From: Salinigranum halophilum
Lineage (GTDB): Archaea; Halobacteriota; Halobacteria; Halobacteriales; Haloferacaceae
Length of the DNA: 64,000 bases
NCBI RefSeq assembly: GCF_007004735.1
Contig: NZ_SSNL01000004.1
Location: forward strand, 310,001 to 374,000
Reading direction: 5' to 3'
Position 1 is the stretch's first letter, and each line of letters opens with the position of its first letter. The position numbers and the translations under genes are program-made. This document shows, piece after piece, positions 16,332 through 25,855 of this stretch. The notes below the pieces were generated by a model that worked only from the letters and a program-made list of their open reading frames with translations, did not search any database and had not been told where the DNA came from.

Positions 16332-17705
16332 TCACACCGCGGCGACGCCGCGGACCTCGAACCGTGCGCCGTCGGCGTCGTCGACCACGCGTACCGTCCA
16401 GCCGTGCGCCTCCGCGACTTCGCGGACGATGCGCAGTCCGAACCCGGTTCCGTCAGGGCTCGTCGAGAAGCCGGAGTCGAACACCACGTCCCGTTGCTCC
16501 GGGGGGATTCCCGGCCCGTCGTCGACGATGAAGAACCCGTCCGAGAGCTCACCGACGGTGACCGTGACGTCGGGAGACCCGTGTTCGACGGCGTTGCGGA
16601 ACAGGTTCTCCAGGAGGCGTCGAAGCTGGCTCTCGACGGCGCGCACCGTCGTGTCGGTCTCGACAGCGAGCGTCGCCTCCGGCGTCGCGACCGCCTCCCA
16701 GCAGCGTTCGGCGAGTCCCGGAAGCGACACCGCTGTCGGGTCGAGGTCGGCCCGGCCGTGCCGCGCCAGCGCGAGCAGGTCGTCGACGAGCGACCGCATC
16801 CGGTCGTGCGCGCCCGCGACGGCCGCGAGCTGGTCGCTGTCCTGTTCGCCCCGAGCCAGTTCGAGCCACCCCTCCGCGACGTTCAGCGGGTTCCGGAGGT
16901 CGTGGCTGACGATGGACGCGAACTCGTCGAGTCGCTCGTTCTGCCGCTGGAGCTGTCGTTCGCGTTCGACCCGGTCGGTGACGTCGCGAATCGTCCCGAC
17001 CCGTCCGAGGTCGCCGTCACCGGCGGTGACCCGCCCGAACCGGAGTTCGGCGGGGAAGCGCTCGCCGCCCCCCGTCACGAACTCGTACTCGATGGCCGCG
17101 ACGTCGCGCCCTCCGTGAGCGAGTTCTGCCCGCAGGTCGTCGGCCGCGTCGACCGTCTCGTCCGTCACCCACTCGTCGACGTCAGTCCCGAGCAGTTCAC
17201 CCCGAGAGACGCCCTTCATCGCGGCGTACGCCTCGTTGACGTACACGATAGTCCCGTCCGATTCGATGGCGTAGACGGCGTCCGGGAGCGACTCGAGCAC
17301 GGTTCGGTGGTGTGTGAACCCCCTGTCACCGGTACGGTCGGTGACGTCGCGGCCGACACAGACGACGGCACTCGACTCGTCGGACCCCTCCCCGCCCGGT
17401 GAGGCCCACGTCGTCGCCGTGAACTCGACTTCGAGGCGGGTGCCGTCGGCGGCGACGAGCGTCGCGTCGAACCGTGTCTCGCCCGTCTCGAGGGTGTCGG
17501 CGACGTGTTCGACGACCCGCTCGGGTGCGTCGAACAGACGCCCCGTCGGGAGCGACGACAGCACCTCGTCGGTGTAGCCTGTCGCCTCTCGTAGTGTGCG
17601 ATTCCACTCGATGAGCCGCCCCGACTCGTCGAACACCGCGACGACGTCGGCGACGGCGTCGACGAGCGACGTGGCCTCCGACGTGACTGGGGAATCGTCG
17701 TCCAC
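16332..17705 (-). CDS. PAS-domain sensor histidine kinase
   Basis: 457 residues from a GTG at 17705. It is soluble, with no membrane segments. The first PAS domain is at about residues 12-115 (VVAVFDESGRLIEWNRTLREATGY) and the second at about 130-245 (DAVYAIESDGTIVYVNEAYAAM). A dimerisation/phosphoacceptor helix follows with IVSHDLRNPLNVAEG (His at about 262), then a C-terminal HATPase domain with N-box ENLFRNAVEHGS, DDGPGIPPE and GTGFGLRIVRE. The typical haloarchaeal orphan kinase; no response regulator gene is next to it, so its partner is unknown. Confidence 0.88.
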   Translation of the reverse strand: MDDDSPVTSEATSLVDAVADVVAVFDESGRLIEWNRTLREATGYTDEVLSSLPTGRLFDAPERVVEHVADTLETGETRFDATLVAADGTRLEVEFTATTWASPGGEGSDESSAVVCVGRDVTDRTGDRGFTHHRTVLESLPDAVYAIESDGTIVYVNEAYAAMKGVSRGELLGTDVDEWVTDETVDAADDLRAELAHGGRDVAAIEYEFVTGGGERFPAELRFGRVTAGDGDLGRVGTIRDVTDRVERERQLQRQNERLDEFASIVSHDLRNPLNVAEGWLELARGEQDSDQLAAVAGAHDRMRSLVDDLLALARHGRADLDPTAVSLPGLAERCWEAVATPEATLAVETDTTVRAVESQLRRLLENLFRNAVEHGSPDVTVTVGELSDGFFIVDDGPGIPPEQRDVVFDSGFSTSPDGTGFGLRIVREVAEAHGWTVRVVDDADGARFEVRGVAAV

Positions 17706-17771
17706 TGGTCTCAGCTGGCTGTCGCGTTTGATAAACGTGCGGCCGCCGATATCAGATGTGCGAACACGGGC

Positions 17772-18995
17772 TCACCGGAACTCGTCGAGCGTCGCGTTCA
17801 GCCCCGCGCGTACGTCGCTCACGAGCGTCCCCTCGATATCGAGTCCGAGGACGTCGACGGCCGCCCGCCCGACCTGTTCGGTCTCGGCGCGGGGGCAGTA
17901 GACGCCGAGCCGCCACTGCTGTTTCTGCGCCGTGCGGAGCGCCGACACCAGCGGCGACGCCTTCCCCAGTTCTCTGATATCCCCGTTGACGACCACCCGC
18001 GACGTCGATTCGGTCATCGACGGTGACGAGGGGACGTCGACGATGACGGCGGACGCGTCGAGACCGACGCGGTCGGCGATGGCTCGCTCGAGCGCTCGCA
18101 ACTCGTCGTGGGCGGCGTCCAGGAGAGACGTCGGAACGTCGCCGTGTTCGGCCCACACCGCGCGCTTGAACAGCCGTCTGGCGTCGAGTCGCTCGGCGTA
18201 TGCGCTCGTCGCGGGTGTCGCACGGAGCGCCGAGACGAAGTCGTAGTCGTCCATCCGCCGGAGGTCCGCCGCCGAGATGTCGGGCGTCTCGAGCAGGCAC
18301 TCGGCCGCCCGCCGGAGCATCGCCTTCGAGATGCGGGCGACGGGATGCGCGTAGACGGTGGGGTTCATGAGCGCCCGGGCGAGGAGGAGCGACTCCGCAG
18401 TCTGGACGTTCCCCTCCCGCAGGACGAGTTCCCCATCGACGAAAGCGAGTTCGCGGACGAGGCGCTCGTGGTCGATGGTCCCGTAGGGGACGCCGGTGTG
18501 GTGGGCGTCTCTGACGAGGTAATCCATCCGGTCGACGTCGAGTTCACCGGAGACGAGTTGCCCGTATCGTCCGTCGCCGCGGACGAGGCCAGCCACGGCC
18601 TGCGGGTCGATATCGTGTTCGTCGAGGACGCGACCCACCTCCCCGCTGGTGACGAGGTCGTCGACGTCGTCGTGGTACTTGCCCGTGTGACGGTGGACGA
18701 CGCTCTCGACGTTGTGGCTGAAGGGTCCGTGACCGACGTCGTGCAGGAGGGCGGCGGCACGGATTCGCTCGGCGGCGACCCCCTCGACGCCGAGGTTGTC
18801 GAGCGCGCGGGTCGCGAGGTGGTACACCCCGAGCGAGTGCTCGAATCGGGTGTGGTTCGCGGAGGGGTAGACGTACTTGACGGTGCCCAACTGGGTGACG
18901 CGACGGAGTCGCTGGACGGCCGGCGTGTCGATGAGCGCCTCGGCAACGCCCCCGACCTCGATGTGGTCGTGGACGCTGTCCTTGATGGCCAGCAT
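17772..18995 (-). CDS. HD-domain phosphohydrolase (dNTP triphosphohydrolase-like)
   Basis: 407 residues from the ATG at 18995 (MLAIKDSVHDHIEV). The N-terminal part matches the YwfO/SAMHD1-like HD family: HTRFEHSLGVYHLA, AALLHDVGHGPFSHNVES (the HD metal pair) and DVDRMDYLVRDAHHTGVPYG (the third metal Asp). Relatives hydrolyse dNTPs or related nucleotides. The C-terminal part is less conserved. The longer antisense-like frame beyond 18995 is a shadow of the MATE gene and is excluded. Transcribed in the same direction as the kinase, 66 bases apart. Confidence 0.85.
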   Translation of the reverse strand: MLAIKDSVHDHIEVGGVAEALIDTPAVQRLRRVTQLGTVKYVYPSANHTRFEHSLGVYHLATRALDNLGVEGVAAERIRAAALLHDVGHGPFSHNVESVVHRHTGKYHDDVDDLVTSGEVGRVLDEHDIDPQAVAGLVRGDGRYGQLVSGELDVDRMDYLVRDAHHTGVPYGTIDHERLVRELAFVDGELVLREGNVQTAESLLLARALMNPTVYAHPVARISKAMLRRAAECLLETPDISAADLRRMDDYDFVSALRATPATSAYAERLDARRLFKRAVWAEHGDVPTSLLDAAHDELRALERAIADRVGLDASAVIVDVPSSPSMTESTSRVVVNGDIRELGKASPLVSALRTAQKQQWRLGVYCPRAETEQVGRAAVDVLGLDIEGTLVSDVRAGLNATLDEFR

Positions 18996-19080
18996 ACGGG
19001 GAGATGTGCCGGCATCGGACAAAAACCGTCGGGTGGCCCCGTCGATGCCGTCGCGTCGTCGGTCTGGGTGGCGGGACGAC

Positions 19081-20535
19081 TCAGTCGTCCGTGGTCGCGG
19101 CCTCGGTGACGTCGCTCTCCCCTTCGAAGTCGTCGTCGAGGTCGACCTCGTCCCTCGTGAGGTCGGCGTCGCGCCACGTCCCCTGTTTGTACCAGACGAA
19201 CGCGATGGTCGCGCCGACGGCGTTCGAGACGACGAACGACCACCAGATACCCGAGGGGCCGAACTCCTGGGCGCCGAACCACGCGACGGGGAGTCGGACG
19301 ACACCGAGCGCGGAGATGGCGATGACGGCCGAGATGAACGTCTTGCCGGCCCCGCGGAAGCTCCCGCTGTACGCCCGCAAGACGCCGAGCAGGCCGAACG
19401 TCGGGGCGACGATTCGGAGGAAGTTCGCGCCCTCGTCGACGACCGCGGGGTCGGTCGTGAATATCGCGACGATCGGTTCGGTAAAGACGAAGACGACGAC
19501 GCCCATCGCCGAGAGGACGAGGAACATCGTCTTCGCGGCGAAGTCCGCCGTCGCCTCGGCGCGGTCGGGCTTTCCGGCACCGATGTTCTGCCCCGACATC
19601 GTCTCGACGGCCTGGGCGACGGCGATGGCGGGGAGGAAGATGACCGAGAACACCCGGGTGCCGATGCCGAAGGCGGCGACGACGGTGGTCGAGAAGAGGC
19701 CGACGACCACGAGGAGGAGGTTGACAGAGAGCGCCCTCCCGGTGACCTCGACGGAGGCCGGGCCACCGAGCGTGAGGATGCGGCGGAAGTAAGAGAGGTC
19801 GGGCACCATCTGCCGCGGGCGGATGCGCACACCACGGTCGCCCTTGAGCATGATTCCGAGGCCGACGACGAGCGCCAGCGACCGCGAGAACACCGTCGCG
19901 TAAGCCGCGCCCGCGATGCCGAGTTCGGGGAACACCCACCAGCCGAAGATGAGGAACGGGTCGATGATGACGTTGACCGCCACCGACCCGAACATGACGA
20001 GCATCGGCGTGATGGTGTCGCCGTAGCCGCGCATCAGCGAGATGAACACCAAGAAGCCGAAGAGGAAGACGATGCCCAGCGAGATGACCTGCATGTACGC
20101 CGTCGCACCCGGGAGCACTGCCGGCGACGCGCCCAGGAGCCGGAGGATGTCTTCGACGAGGAAGTAGCCGACACCGCCGAGGACGACGCTCGCGATGATG
20201 GCGAACGTCATCGTCTGGGAGGCGGCGTACTCGGCTTCGCCCTCCTCGCCAGCGCCGACGTACTGCGCGACGAGGACGCTGCCCGCGATGGAGATGCCGA
20301 TACCGAACGAGATGAGCAAGAAGACGAGGGGGAAGCCGAACGAGATGGCCGCGAGCGCCTCCGTCGAGTACTGGCCGAGCCAGAACGTGTCGGCGAGGTT
20401 GTACGCCGTCTGGAGCAGGTTCGTGATGACGATGGGGAGCGCGAGGTAGAACAGCGGCTTGCCGATGCCGCCGCTGGTGAGGTCGAACTCCTCTTTGCTC
20501 TTGAACAGCCCCGACAGGCGGTCGAGGACGCTCAT
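19081..20535 (-). CDS. MATE family multidrug/Na+ efflux transporter
   Basis: 484 residues with about 12 membrane segments. It has the two MATE halves: LALPIVITNLLQTAYNLADTF in TM1 and GGPASVEVTGRALS at the start of the second half. The C-terminal 35 residues are very acidic and cytoplasmic. These transporters export cationic organic compounds in exchange for Na+ or H+. The start codon overlaps the stop of the upstream TetR gene by four bases (ATGA), so regulator and pump are co-transcribed and probably co-regulated. Confidence 0.9.
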   Translation of the reverse strand: MSVLDRLSGLFKSKEEFDLTSGGIGKPLFYLALPIVITNLLQTAYNLADTFWLGQYSTEALAAISFGFPLVFLLISFGIGISIAGSVLVAQYVGAGEEGEAEYAASQTMTFAIIASVVLGGVGYFLVEDILRLLGASPAVLPGATAYMQVISLGIVFLFGFLVFISLMRGYGDTITPMLVMFGSVAVNVIIDPFLIFGWWVFPELGIAGAAYATVFSRSLALVVGLGIMLKGDRGVRIRPRQMVPDLSYFRRILTLGGPASVEVTGRALSVNLLLVVVGLFSTTVVAAFGIGTRVFSVIFLPAIAVAQAVETMSGQNIGAGKPDRAEATADFAAKTMFLVLSAMGVVVFVFTEPIVAIFTTDPAVVDEGANFLRIVAPTFGLLGVLRAYSGSFRGAGKTFISAVIAISALGVVRLPVAWFGAQEFGPSGIWWSFVVSNAVGATIAFVWYKQGTWRDADLTRDEVDLDDDFEGESDVTEAATTDD

Positions 20536-21134
20536 CGGGACGCCTCCGGTCGGGACGTGGGGTCGGCGGGACGGAGGTGGTCGTCGACGTAGGCGTCGAG
20601 GTGCTCGCGCGTCTCCGCGAGCGAGTGGCCGACCGCGACGTTGCGCGTGTGGGCACCGACCACGACGTCGGCGAGGAACGTCGCCGTCGCCTCGGGGTCG
20701 ACCGCCCGGAAGGACCCCTCGTCGATGCCCGCTCGGACGACGGTCTCGATGCGCGAACGGAGCACGTCGTCGACCGCCACGAGTCGCTCGCGGTACGCCT
20801 CCTCGTAGGGTGCCTGTGCCTTCACCTCGAGCATGGCCGTGTGGAAGGCGGGGTAGTCGTCCTCGTCGGCGGTGAGACACTCGTCGAACAGCGCCCGCAG
20901 CCGAGCGGTGGCGTCCTCTCCAGGGAGGTCCTCGAGCCGCCCCTCGTACCACGACGCGAGCGAGTCGAGAAAGGTCGTCAGGAGGTCGCGCTTGGTGTCG
21001 TAGTGGTAGTGGAGGGCGGCTTTGCTCAGGTCCGTCTCGTCGGCGATGTCTTGCATCGTCAGGTTCGCGTACCCGTGCGCACAGAGCGCGCGGCAGGTCG
21101 CACGGACGACGGTCTCGCGGGGCTCGTCGGACAT
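20532..21134 (-). CDS. TetR/AcrR family transcriptional regulator
   Basis: 200 residues. The N-terminal helix-turn-helix is MTMQDIADETDLSKAALHYHYDTKRDLLT, followed by an all-helical ligand domain with an acidic, tryptophan-containing region (LASWYEGRLEDLPG). It probably represses its own operon with the MATE pump until a drug-like ligand binds. A perfect 6-6-6 inverted repeat (21146-21163) lies 11 bases before its ATG and is the obvious operator. Confidence 0.9.
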   Translation of the reverse strand: MSDEPRETVVRATCRALCAHGYANLTMQDIADETDLSKAALHYHYDTKRDLLTTFLDSLASWYEGRLEDLPGEDATARLRALFDECLTADEDDYPAFHTAMLEVKAQAPYEEAYRERLVAVDDVLRSRIETVVRAGIDEGSFRAVDPEATATFLADVVVGAHTRNVAVGHSLAETREHLDAYVDDHLRPADPTSRPEASR

Positions 21135-21145
21135 TCAGTGTTCGA

Positions 21146-21163
21146 ACTGACTAACTGGTCAGT
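21146..21163. promoter_or_regulatory. Candidate TetR operator (ACTGAC-N6-GTCAGT)
   Basis: ACTGACTAACTGGTCAGT is an inverted repeat with arms ACTGAC and GTCAGT and a six-base spacer. It resembles operators of QacR/AcrR-type repressors (TGACTnACTGGTCAGT). It overlaps the expected transcription start of the TetR-MATE operon, so binding would block initiation. Inference from position and symmetry only. Confidence 0.6.
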
Positions 21164-21279
21164 CAAGTATCCACGGATTCGCGCGTGACGGTGTCAGCGC
21201 GTGTCCCGTGTGCCGACCCGACACGCCCGACAGAGCGATGGAGGAAGCTTCAAACCGCCCCTCCACAAAGCAGGGCTCT

Positions 21280-22293
21280 ATGCTGACGTTCCTCGCCGGT
21301 GGGACGGGGACGCCCAAACTGCTCGACGGCCTCGGTGCCGCCGTCGCGCCGAGCGACGTGACCGTCGTCGGGAACACGGGTGACGACGTCGAACTCGGCG
21401 GCCATCTCGTCTGTCCGGACCTCGACACGGTGCTGTTTCACGGCGGCGACGTCCTCGACCGCGACCGGTGGTGGGGAATCGCGGGAGACACCACCGCGAC
21501 GCACGACGAACTGCACCGACTCGCGGACGCCGCGGGGGTCGAGGGCGGCCCCCGGTATCTCCCGGACGACGCACAGACGCGGGGACGACCCATCGCCCGC
21601 TGGCGGCGCTTCTCGGGGGTGGCGGAGTTCATGGAGATCGGCGACCGCGACAGGGCCGTCCACCTCACCCGGACGGGGCTCCTCGACGAGGGACGGTCGC
21701 TGACCGCGGTGACACGAACCCTCGCCGAGGCGTTCGGACTCGACGTCGACCTCGTCCCGATGAGCGACGACCCCGTCGCCACCATCGTCCACACGGTCGA
21801 GGGAGCGATGCACTTCCAGGAGTACTGGGTCCACCGACGCGCCGACCCCGCGGTCGAGGACGTGGAGTTCCGCGGGGCCGACGACGCCGAACCGACCGCG
21901 GCGGTGCTCGACGCCCTCAGCGACCCGGTCGTCGTCGGGCCCTCGAACCCCGTGACGAGCATCGGCCCCATCCTCGCACTGCCCGGCGTGCGGGAGGCGC
22001 TGGCCGAGACGCCGGTCGTCGTCGTCTCGCCGTTCGTCGGCCGCGAGGTGTTCTCCGGGCCGGCGGCGAAACTCATGGCGGGAGTCGGCCGCGACCCCTC
22101 GACACGCGGCGTCGTCGAGGCGTACCCCTTCGCGGACGCGTTCGTCCTCGACCGGGAAGACGAGACGGAACTCGACCGCCCGGTCGTGCGAACGGACAGC
22201 CGCATCGACGACGCTGCCGACGCCCGGCGCGTCCTCGATGCGGTCTGGGAGGCACTCGAGAGCGCCGATGCTGACGCCGAGGTGCCCCGATGA
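21280..22293 (+). CDS. cofD: 2-phospho-L-lactate transferase (coenzyme F420 biosynthesis)
   Basis: 337 residues. It starts [17 protein letters not shown], the CofD glycine-rich loop, followed by [25 protein letters not shown] with the conserved acidic metal residues. Further family motifs are [22 protein letters not shown] and [19 protein letters not shown]. It transfers a lactyl phosphate moiety to Fo to form F420-0. The ATG at 21280 gives the standard family N-terminus; a longer frame from 21208 does not. The next gene overlaps by four bases. Confidence 0.93.
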   Translation: MLTFLAGGTGTPKLLDGLGAAVAPSDVTVVGNTGDDVELGGHLVCPDLDTVLFHGGDVLDRDRWWGIAGDTTATHDELHRLADAAGVEGGPRYLPDDAQTRGRPIARWRRFSGVAEFMEIGDRDRAVHLTRTGLLDEGRSLTAVTRTLAEAFGLDVDLVPMSDDPVATIVHTVEGAMHFQEYWVHRRADPAVEDVEFRGADDAEPTAAVLDALSDPVVVGPSNPVTSIGPILALPGVREALAETPVVVVSPFVGREVFSGPAAKLMAGVGRDPSTRGVVEAYPFADAFVLDREDETELDRPVVRTDSRIDDAADARRVLDAVWEALESADADAEVPR

Positions 22294-23099
22294 CGGGCGA
22301 GCCCCCGCGACTCGTCCTCGCGAGCCTCTCGGGGGAGGCGGACGCCCGCTGGGCGAGAGACGGGAGCCTGTGGGCGGACCTCGCGATGCTCGGCGGCATC
22401 GCGCTCGACGCGGAGTCACGGGAGGCCGCACGACAGTTGGTGGCGCGGGACCGCTCGGAATTCCTCCCGCCGGACCCGCTCGTCTTCGTCGACGTCCAAC
22501 TCGCCGCCCTCGCGGACACGCCGATTCGGGCCGGGATGAACGTCCGAAGCGCCACCGTCGAGCCCGTCCGAGCGGCCGCACGCGTCTGTGCGGCCCACGA
22601 CGCGGTCGTCGAGGTCAACGCCCACTGCCGCCAGGCGGAGCTCTGCGAGGTCGGCTGTGGGGAGACGCTCCTGCGGGACACCGACCGCCTCTGTGCGTTC
22701 GTCTCGGCGGCCGCAGCGGAGGGGGCGGCGGTGAGCGTGAAGGTCCGCACGGCGGTCGACGGCGTCGACCTCGCCGAGACGGCCCGCCGCGTCGACGCGG
22801 CCGGTGCGGTCCTCTTCCACGTCGACGCGATGGACTCCGAGGGCGTGATTCGAGACGTGGCCGACGCGGCACCCGACCTCTTCCTTGTCGCCAACAACGG
22901 CGTCCGCGACCGTGACACGGTGACGGAGTACCTCGCGTACGGTGCCGACGCCGTAAGCGTCGGCCGCCCGAGCACCGACCCGCGCGTCCTCCAGCGCGTG
23001 CGTCGGGCTGTCGACGACTGGTTCGCGACCCGGGAGGGACAGTCCGCCGAACCGACCGACGTCGACCTCCCGACCGCACCGGACGCCGACGCCGGGTGA
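22290..23099 (+). CDS. tRNA-dihydrouridine-synthase-like TIM-barrel flavoprotein
   Basis: 269 residues, overlapping the cofD stop by four bases. It has a Dus-like middle ([23 protein letters not shown], with the NxxC pattern of Dus active sites; [16 protein letters not shown]) and a C-terminal FMN-phosphate region ([28 protein letters not shown]). The N-terminal part is shorter and more diverged than in bacterial Dus enzymes. It may reduce uridines in tRNA, or it may be a related flavoprotein recruited next to F420 synthesis. The close coupling to cofD suggests a shared transcript. Confidence 0.75.
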   Translation: MTGEPPRLVLASLSGEADARWARDGSLWADLAMLGGIALDAESREAARQLVARDRSEFLPPDPLVFVDVQLAALADTPIRAGMNVRSATVEPVRAAARVCAAHDAVVEVNAHCRQAELCEVGCGETLLRDTDRLCAFVSAAAAEGAAVSVKVRTAVDGVDLAETARRVDAAGAVLFHVDAMDSEGVIRDVADAAPDLFLVANNGVRDRDTVTEYLAYGADAVSVGRPSTDPRVLQRVRRAVDDWFATREGQSAEPTDVDLPTAPDADAG

Positions 23100-23102
23100 A
23101 CG

Positions 23103-23771
23103 TCACCCGTCGACCGTCCAGTCGTCGACGATGACGCCGTCGACGGCCGCCCGGCGGAGCCGCGGAACGACCGCGGGCGGCGGCGTCCACACGTTCACTG
23201 CCAGCCCGGCGTCGTGCGCATCAGCGACCCGCTCGGGCGTGTCGACGACGAGGTCGTACTGCGGGTGGACGGCGACGCAGTCGAGGTCGCGGGCGGTGGC
23301 GACGCCGGCGGTCCAGTCGTCCGCGCCGTCGCCGTCGCCGTCACCGGCGAAGAGGAAGGCGCGCGGCAGGTGCGTCTCCGCGAGCGCCGTGGCGTCGAAC
23401 GACGACACCCAGACCTCGGGGTGGTCGGCGACGGCGGTCTCGACGTCCGCGGCGAGCCCTCGCTCTTTGAGTTCCACGTTCAGTCCCACGTCCGCGGGGA
23501 GGGCGTCGACCACGTCGGTGAGTCGGGGAATCGACTGGTCGGAGTCGAGGACGGCGTACGACCGAAGCGTCTCGTAGTCGACCGCCGAAACCGGGCGGTC
23601 GAGGCCGGTCAGTCGCTCGAGTGTCGCGTCGTGGACGACGACGAGTTCACCCGAACCACACCGACGAACGTCCACCTCGACGGCGTCGACGTGCGGGAGC
23701 GCCCGCTCGATGGCACAGACCGTGTTCTCGGGGCCGCGCGCCGCACAGCCGCGGTGGGCGATGAGTCGCAT
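23103..23771 (-). CDS. Glycerophosphodiester phosphodiesterase family protein
   Basis: 222 residues. It starts MRLIAHRGCAARGPENTVCAIERAL, with the catalytic HRG and ENT motif of GDPD. It continues VDAVEVDVRRCGSGELVVVHDATLERLTG (EVDV metal ligands and HD) and later ELKERGLAADVET. It should hydrolyse glycerophosphodiesters from lipid turnover to glycerol phosphate and an alcohol, in the cytoplasm as no signal peptide is seen. Convergent with the Dus-like gene. Confidence 0.88.
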   Translation of the reverse strand: MRLIAHRGCAARGPENTVCAIERALPHVDAVEVDVRRCGSGELVVVHDATLERLTGLDRPVSAVDYETLRSYAVLDSDQSIPRLTDVVDALPADVGLNVELKERGLAADVETAVADHPEVWVSSFDATALAETHLPRAFLFAGDGDGDGADDWTAGVATARDLDCVAVHPQYDLVVDTPERVADAHDAGLAVNVWTPPPAVVPRLRRAAVDGVIVDDWTVDG

Positions 23772-23900
23772 GGCCGGCAGTCGGCCGGGCGGGTGAAGAG
23801 TGCTCCGCTGGACGGAAGAGGAAGCGGAGAGCAGTGACAGAGCGAACCGGGCCTACGGCTCACGGACCGAGCGCGGTTCGTGTGCAGTTCGGGAGAAGCG

Positions 23901-24098
23901 TTACGCCGAGGCGGCCTGACTGCTGGCCTTCTTACGCGTGATGTAGCCCGCGATGCGGTTGCGGACGCCCTTCGAGTCGACGTTCGTGAGCTTCATGACG
24001 CTGTCCTTGTTCGTCTCGAAGTCCGTGTTGAACGCCTGCGGATACCGCTCCAGCAGCAGGTTCCCGAGCTGCTTGACGTACTTGGGTTTGATCGCCAT
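23901..24098 (-). CDS. rps17e: 30S ribosomal protein S17e
   Basis: 65 residues (MAIKPKYVKQLGNLLLERYPQ), the archaeal/eukaryotic S17e family. Typical features are NTDFETNKDSV, LTNVDSKGVRNRIAGYIT and a basic end. The start at 24098 gives the conserved N-terminus; a longer frame to 24527 is a shadow. It is a strong marker that the host is archaeal. Confidence 0.95.
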   Translation of the reverse strand: MAIKPKYVKQLGNLLLERYPQAFNTDFETNKDSVMKLTNVDSKGVRNRIAGYITRKKASSQAASA

Positions 24099-24135
24099 GC
24101 CCGTCGATTGCTCGCTGGCGCACAAAAACGATTCG

Positions 24136-24792
24136 TTACGCGTCGTCGTCGCGGCGGCGCGCGCGCCAGTCGGTCGCCTCGGAGAGGCGTGCGAACGCCT
24201 CGTGTTCGCGTGCGCCGCCACACCGTTCGACCACGCGCTCGAAGTACGCGAGGCGGTCGAGGAGCTCCCCGGTGTCGTAGTCGGGGACGTCGAGCCGCGA
24301 GGCGGCGACCGTGGCGTCGACGACGGCGTAGAAGCCGCGGTTGATAGTGAACGGGCGCGTCCGCCGGACACCGTTCTCCGCGGGCGTGAGCCGCCAGCGT
24401 TCCCACCGCGTTCCACCCTCGCACCCTTCATCGACCGGTTCGGCAGCGACGCGAACCCACGCGTCGGCCGAGTCGAGCACCGGCTCTTCCTCCTCGCGAA
24501 TCGTGAGCGCCGCGTCGACGAAGTCACGCGCGTCGGCGACGAACTGGACGACGCCCTCGCCCTGTCGGTGGAAGTTCCGACGCGTCCGCGTGTTACCCCA
24601 CGTCACCGCCTCGAGTGGCTCGTCGTCGCCCGCGCGGACACCGCCATCGGGCGCGTGCAGACCGAGCGCTGCCACGTTCCACAAGCCGTTCGGTCCGAGT
24701 GTGGTCACGACCGACTCCGTCACGCCGTCGAGAGCGACGGGCCACGCGGACGGCTCCGCTCTGTCGCCTCCGTCATCGTCCGCCGTCGTCAC
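24136..24792 (-). CDS. DUF447 family protein (FMN-binding split-barrel)
   Basis: 218 residues from a GTG at 24792 that overlaps the stop of the upstream CitG-like gene by four bases (GTGA). It has DUF447-type features: GVTESVVTTLGPNGLWNVAALGL, VTWGNTRTRRNFHRQGEGVVQFV (the flavin-site region in split barrels) and FTINRGFYAVVDATVAASRL. DUF447 proteins occur mainly in archaea and pterin-using methylotrophs. The function is not proven; a link to pterin or flavin cofactor metabolism is an inference from family distribution and its translationally coupled neighbour. Confidence 0.75.
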   Translation of the reverse strand: MTTADDDGGDRAEPSAWPVALDGVTESVVTTLGPNGLWNVAALGLHAPDGGVRAGDDEPLEAVTWGNTRTRRNFHRQGEGVVQFVADARDFVDAALTIREEEEPVLDSADAWVRVAAEPVDEGCEGGTRWERWRLTPAENGVRRTRPFTINRGFYAVVDATVAASRLDVPDYDTGELLDRLAYFERVVERCGGAREHEAFARLSEATDWRARRRDDDA

Positions 24793-25622
24793 ACCTCCCA
24801 CCCCCGCTCGAGTGCAACGAACACGGCAGCCGCGGTGAGGTCGGCCGTCGTCCCCGGGTTGATATCGTCGGCGACGAACGCCTCGGCGAGGTCCGTCGCG
24901 GCGTCGAGGTCTTCGCCCACCTCGGCCGCCTGCGCCTGCACCTCGCGGGCGATGCGGTCGCCGTGTTGTGTCCTGACCAGGGTGTCCGGTTCCTCGGCGA
25001 GGAGTCGGAGGAACGCTCGGGCGACCCGTTCGGTCGCCGTTCCCTCGTCGGTGAGGATTCCCTCGGCCGCGGCGAACGAGCGCGGGAAGCCCGCGACCCA
25101 CTCGCGGGCGTTCGCGTCGACGGGTGCAGAGCGCTCCATGACGTCCCAGAGCGTCAGTCCCTGCGCGCGCACGACGTCGGTCGCGTCGGCACCGAGGCCC
25201 ACGTCGGGGAGGTCGATGTCCGGGGGGGCGTCGCCGACGGCGACGTCGACGTGCTCGAACGCGCGATAGAAGTCACAGGCGTCGTCGACGGTCGTCTCCG
25301 CACAGCGGTCGCGGACCACGTCGGTCGTCAGCGGTCCGTCCGCGGCCGCTCGGACCAGCGGGACGAGGTTCAACAGACAGCCGAACTGGGTGTTTCCCCC
25401 TCGCTGGTGACGCATCCCGTCGACGCTCGCCTCGAACGCTGCACCGAGGGGGTCCCCGTCGGCCGCACGACGGAGGCCCGGTCCGGCACCGACAGCGCCC
25501 GCGAGGAAGTGCTCGAACCGGAGGTCCGCGTACTCGCGGTGGCGGTCGACGTTCCCCGGCTTCGGGGTGCCGGCGACCTCGAGGAGGAGCGCGAGCTGGG
25601 CGTTGTCTGCCGGGGGGCGCAT
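24789..25622 (-). CDS. Triphosphoribosyl-dephospho-CoA synthase (CitG/MdcB-like) family protein
   Basis: 277 residues, starting MRPPADNAQLALLLEVAGTPKPGNVDRHREYADLRFEHF: the TPKPGxVd motif and following acidic/His residues of the CitG family. Other motifs are RHQRGGNTQFGCLLNLVPL (the GNTxFG-type loop) and DDINPGTTADLTAAAVFV (the C-terminal NPGTxADL box). Classical CitG makes the prosthetic group of citrate lyase, but no citrate lyase acyl-carrier gene is seen here. Archaeal relatives next to DUF447 probably have another cofactor role. Start 25622 is preferred over 25667 because it fits the family's length. Confidence 0.78.
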   Translation of the reverse strand: MRPPADNAQLALLLEVAGTPKPGNVDRHREYADLRFEHFLAGAVGAGPGLRRAADGDPLGAAFEASVDGMRHQRGGNTQFGCLLNLVPLVRAAADGPLTTDVVRDRCAETTVDDACDFYRAFEHVDVAVGDAPPDIDLPDVGLGADATDVVRAQGLTLWDVMERSAPVDANAREWVAGFPRSFAAAEGILTDEGTATERVARAFLRLLAEEPDTLVRTQHGDRIAREVQAQAAEVGEDLDAATDLAEAFVADDINPGTTADLTAAAVFVALERGWEV

Positions 25623-25855
25623 ACCCCCCCTAGTCGGGGGGACGGTAAAGACGCTACGCGTCGGCACGGTGGCTCAGAGCGCACGTCGTGTGCGAGAAAT
25701 GGGGTCACCCGAGAGAGGGGGAGAGGAACTCGGGTCGACCCTCACGTGATGGAAGTGATGCGAACTACTTCAGCTCACGCACACGCCTCTCACGTTTGAA
25801 ACAGTTTTTCGAGGTGTCGGGACGGTCCCGGAAACGAGCTATCGCGGTGAGTGCC

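Noticed and set aside
18365-20656. Minus-strand 763-residue frame
   Set aside because: A shadow of the HD and MATE genes, with low-complexity Arg/Pro-rich sequence.
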